Shown one piece after another: positions 62,410 to 64,000 of a stretch of 64,000 bases of DNA. The position numbers and the translations under genes are program-made. The stretch spans positions 1-64,000 of the forward strand of contig CAJTZF010000007.1 in the NCBI GenBank assembly GCA_910584245.1, in the 5' to 3' direction. The stretch is from an uncultured Eubacterium sp. GTDB taxonomy: Bacteria; Bacillota; Clostridia; Lachnospirales; Lachnospiraceae. The notes beneath the pieces were generated by a model. The model was not told the DNA's origin. It worked only from the letters and a program-made list of their open reading frames with translations, and made no database searches. The number at the start of each line of letters is the position of its first letter. The stretch's first letter is position 1.

Positions 62410-62955
62410 ATGGTGTGGAATGAGACGGTGGAAGGCGTATATGTGCGGTTACGGTCCGCCCAGCTGGAGGACGCCCAGTTTACATACGAAATAAGGCAGG
62501 ATAAAGAGAAAACCCGTTATATTCATTCGGTAAAAGGTTCCGTAGACAATCAGCGGGAGTGGCTGAGACAACAGAGGGAGAGAGAAGGCGATTATTTTTT
62601 TATCGTCGAGACAAAGGATGGCGATCCAATTGGAACGACAGCTGTCTACAATATTCATGGTGATGAGGGAGAGGGAGGGCGTATTTTATTATATGGCACG
62701 CCTGTGCAAAATGCAGAAGCGACGCTGTTAGGATACGATTTTGCGTTTTATGTGTATGGCTTAAAAAAATTGTGGCTGACCGTACATGAAGAAAATATCC
62801 ATGTTCAGGGATATGTAAAGAAATTTGGCGCCAGGGAAGAGTATCGCAAATATAGTGACGATATGGGGGCAAATTTGATTTATTATATGGTTACGGAAGA
62901 GCGATATGAAAAAAAGAGGCAGCGGATTATGAAAAGTATTGAGCTGCTGGCATAG
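62410..62955 (+). CDS. GNAT-family acetyl/acyltransferase (RimJ-like)
   Basis: This 181-residue GNAT protein (YVRLRSAQLEDAQFTYEIRQ, GDPIGTTAVYNIHGDEG, LTVHEENIHVQGYVKKFG) resembles RimJ/PseH-type N-acyltransferases. In a sugar cluster such a protein often acylates an aminosugar. Here the donor could be the ACP-bound acyl group or acetyl-CoA. This is a context-based inference. Confidence 0.75.
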   Translation: MVWNETVEGVYVRLRSAQLEDAQFTYEIRQDKEKTRYIHSVKGSVDNQREWLRQQREREGDYFFIVETKDGDPIGTTAVYNIHGDEGEGGRILLYGTPVQNAEATLLGYDFAFYVYGLKKLWLTVHEENIHVQGYVKKFGAREEYRKYSDDMGANLIYYMVTEERYEKKRQRIMKSIELLA

Positions 62956-62966
62956 GAGACGGCAAG

Positions 62967-64000
62967 GTGGAAAAAGAATTGATGACGGCGGAAGGGATAA
63001 AACGGCAATTAGCTTATCCATTTGATAACATGGAAGTTTTAAGGCAGTGTAAGAAGTGGAAAAAGGTGCTAAAGGAATCTGTGAGCGATTGTATTTGTAA
63101 GAGAATTGCCATACTTGGCGGTTCCACTACAAAACATGTCCGGGATGTGCTGGAGCTATTTCTCTTGAGAGAGGGGATTGAATGTGAGTTTTATGAATCG
63201 AATTATGCCAGGTTTTGGGAGGAGGGCGTGTTCCACAATGAGGAGCTGGAGAAATTTTCACCACATATAATTTATATATTTACCAGTTTCCGTAATTTAA
63301 ATATAAAAGGGACAGTTGAAAAAGAATATGACAGATTCCAGCTGTTGTGGGAGCGGCTCCAGGAACGGTATTCATGTACAATTTTACAAAATAATTTTGA
63401 ATTGCCTTTTTACCGCTTGCTTGGAAACCAGGATGCGGTTTTAAAAAGGGGGGATTCCTATTTTGTAAATTCAATGAATGAAAAATTTTATGATTATGCA
63501 AGAAATACTAAAAATTTTTATCTCGTAGATATTCACTACTTAGCTGCGGAATTTGGTTTGTCGCGATGGTACGACTTAAATGCATGGTACTTGTACAAGT
63601 ACGCTTTTTCCCTGGAAGCAGTTCCCCTTGTTGCATGGAATGTTTCGCGGATTGTAAAAGCAATGTGTGGAAAAAATAAAAAGGGCTTTGTGATTGATCT
63701 GGATAATACCCTTTGGGGGGGCGTGGTAGGCGAAGACGGGCCAGAGCATATCGAGATAGGAGAGGGAACTCCGATGGGGGAGGCGTATCTTGAGTTCCAG
63801 AACTATTTAAAGCGGCATGAGGAGCTGGGTATCGTATTGAATGTATGCTCGAAAAATGACGCGGATGTTGCACTGGAGGGAATCCAGAACGAGGAGAACG
63901 TGTTAAAGAAGGAAGACTTTTATCGGATTGAGGCGAACTGGAACCGCAAAGATGAAAATATACAACATATTGCGGGGCATCTAAATGTGTCTTTGGACAG
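62967..64000 (+). CDS. FkbH-like HAD-superfamily protein (3' end outside window)
   Basis: GTG 62967 follows AGGAG at eight bases; the frame is open to the window end (about 344 residues). The N-terminal part has CKRIAILGGSTTKHV and the HAD part KGFVIDLDNTLWGGVVGEDG, GIVLNVCSKND, typical of FkbH. FkbH proteins turn 1,3-bisphosphoglycerate into glyceryl-ACP. Located directly after an ACP and a GNAT, it suggests a glyceryl-type building block. Confidence 0.85.
   Translation, partial: MEKELMTAEGIKRQLAYPFDNMEVLRQCKKWKKVLKESVSDCICKRIAILGGSTTKHVRDVLELFLLREGIECEFYESNYARFWEEGVFHNEELEKFSPHIIYIFTSFRNLNIKGTVEKEYDRFQLLWERLQERYSCTILQNNFELPFYRLLGNQDAVLKRGDSYFVNSMNEKFYDYARNTKNFYLVDIHYLAAEFGLSRWYDLNAWYLYKYAFSLEAVPLVAWNVSRIVKAMCGKNKKGFVIDLDNTLWGGVVGEDGPEHIEIGEGTPMGEAYLEFQNYLKRHEELGIVLNVCSKNDADVALEGIQNEENVLKKEDFYRIEANWNRKDENIQHIAGHLNVSLD

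Overview
The window looks like chromosome of a spore-forming, flagellated member of the Bacillota, most likely family Lachnospiraceae. The evidence is the sharp GGAGG-type ribosome sites, TTG/GTG starts, SigA promoters with 17-bp spacing, SigD/sigma-28 promoters ahead of late flagellar genes, the FliW-CsrA pair, two tandem FlgK paralogues, and Lys/Ala/Pro-rich secreted proteins with Big2-like domains. The species cannot be named from sequence alone. No rRNA, tRNA or CRISPR array was seen.

Layout: 1-0.7 kb is the last gene of an integrative element (large serine recombinase C-terminus), abutting a doubly truncated MATE transporter remnant and its Crp-family regulator. 2.3-9.2 kb carries cca, a sugar-binding-protein/GGDEF hybrid, tex and a lipoprotein. 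9.2-13.6 kb is one SpoIID-like/peptidoglycan-binding gene split by a 3.08-kb serine-recombinase element; the element carries the recombinase, a 56-codon partner ORF and a hemerythrin gene, and is bounded by an 8-bp TACCACTC core. 13.7-24.1 kb holds serS, a kinase and putative phosphatase-like partner, a HAD phosphatase, secreted proteins, a YlmH-like protein, dtd, a nuclease and an LRR protein. 24.1-28.6 kb is an FMN-riboswitch-controlled rib operon followed by a radical SAM gene. 28.6-37.6 kb contains a LysR regulator, an AAC(6')-like acetyltransferase, an esterase, lysA and parE-parC.

37.6-50.2 kb is a late flagellar block: flgM, flgN-like, two flgK, flgL, fliW, csrA, flaG, fliD, fliS, a FliT/FlgN-like gene and two flagellin genes encoding identical proteins. 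FlgM, FliW and CsrA are the expected regulators. Both flagellin leaders carry a small GGA-loop hairpin plus a GGAGGA ribosome site that could bind CsrA, and the first has an additional folded leader.

50.3-64 kb, directly downstream, is best read as a surface or flagellin glycosylation island. It has two CgeB-like and two StrF-like glycosyltransferases, a FdtA-like sugar ketoisomerase and a radical SAM protein. These lead into a compact acyl-carrier module: MBL hydrolase, ACP, SDR, KAS III, FabZ-like dehydratase, KAS III, SDR, ACP, GNAT and a truncated FkbH-like protein. I infer that this module builds a short hydroxyacyl or glyceryl group on ACP for decorating a glycan. This and the split sporulation-type gene are the two most interesting systems here.
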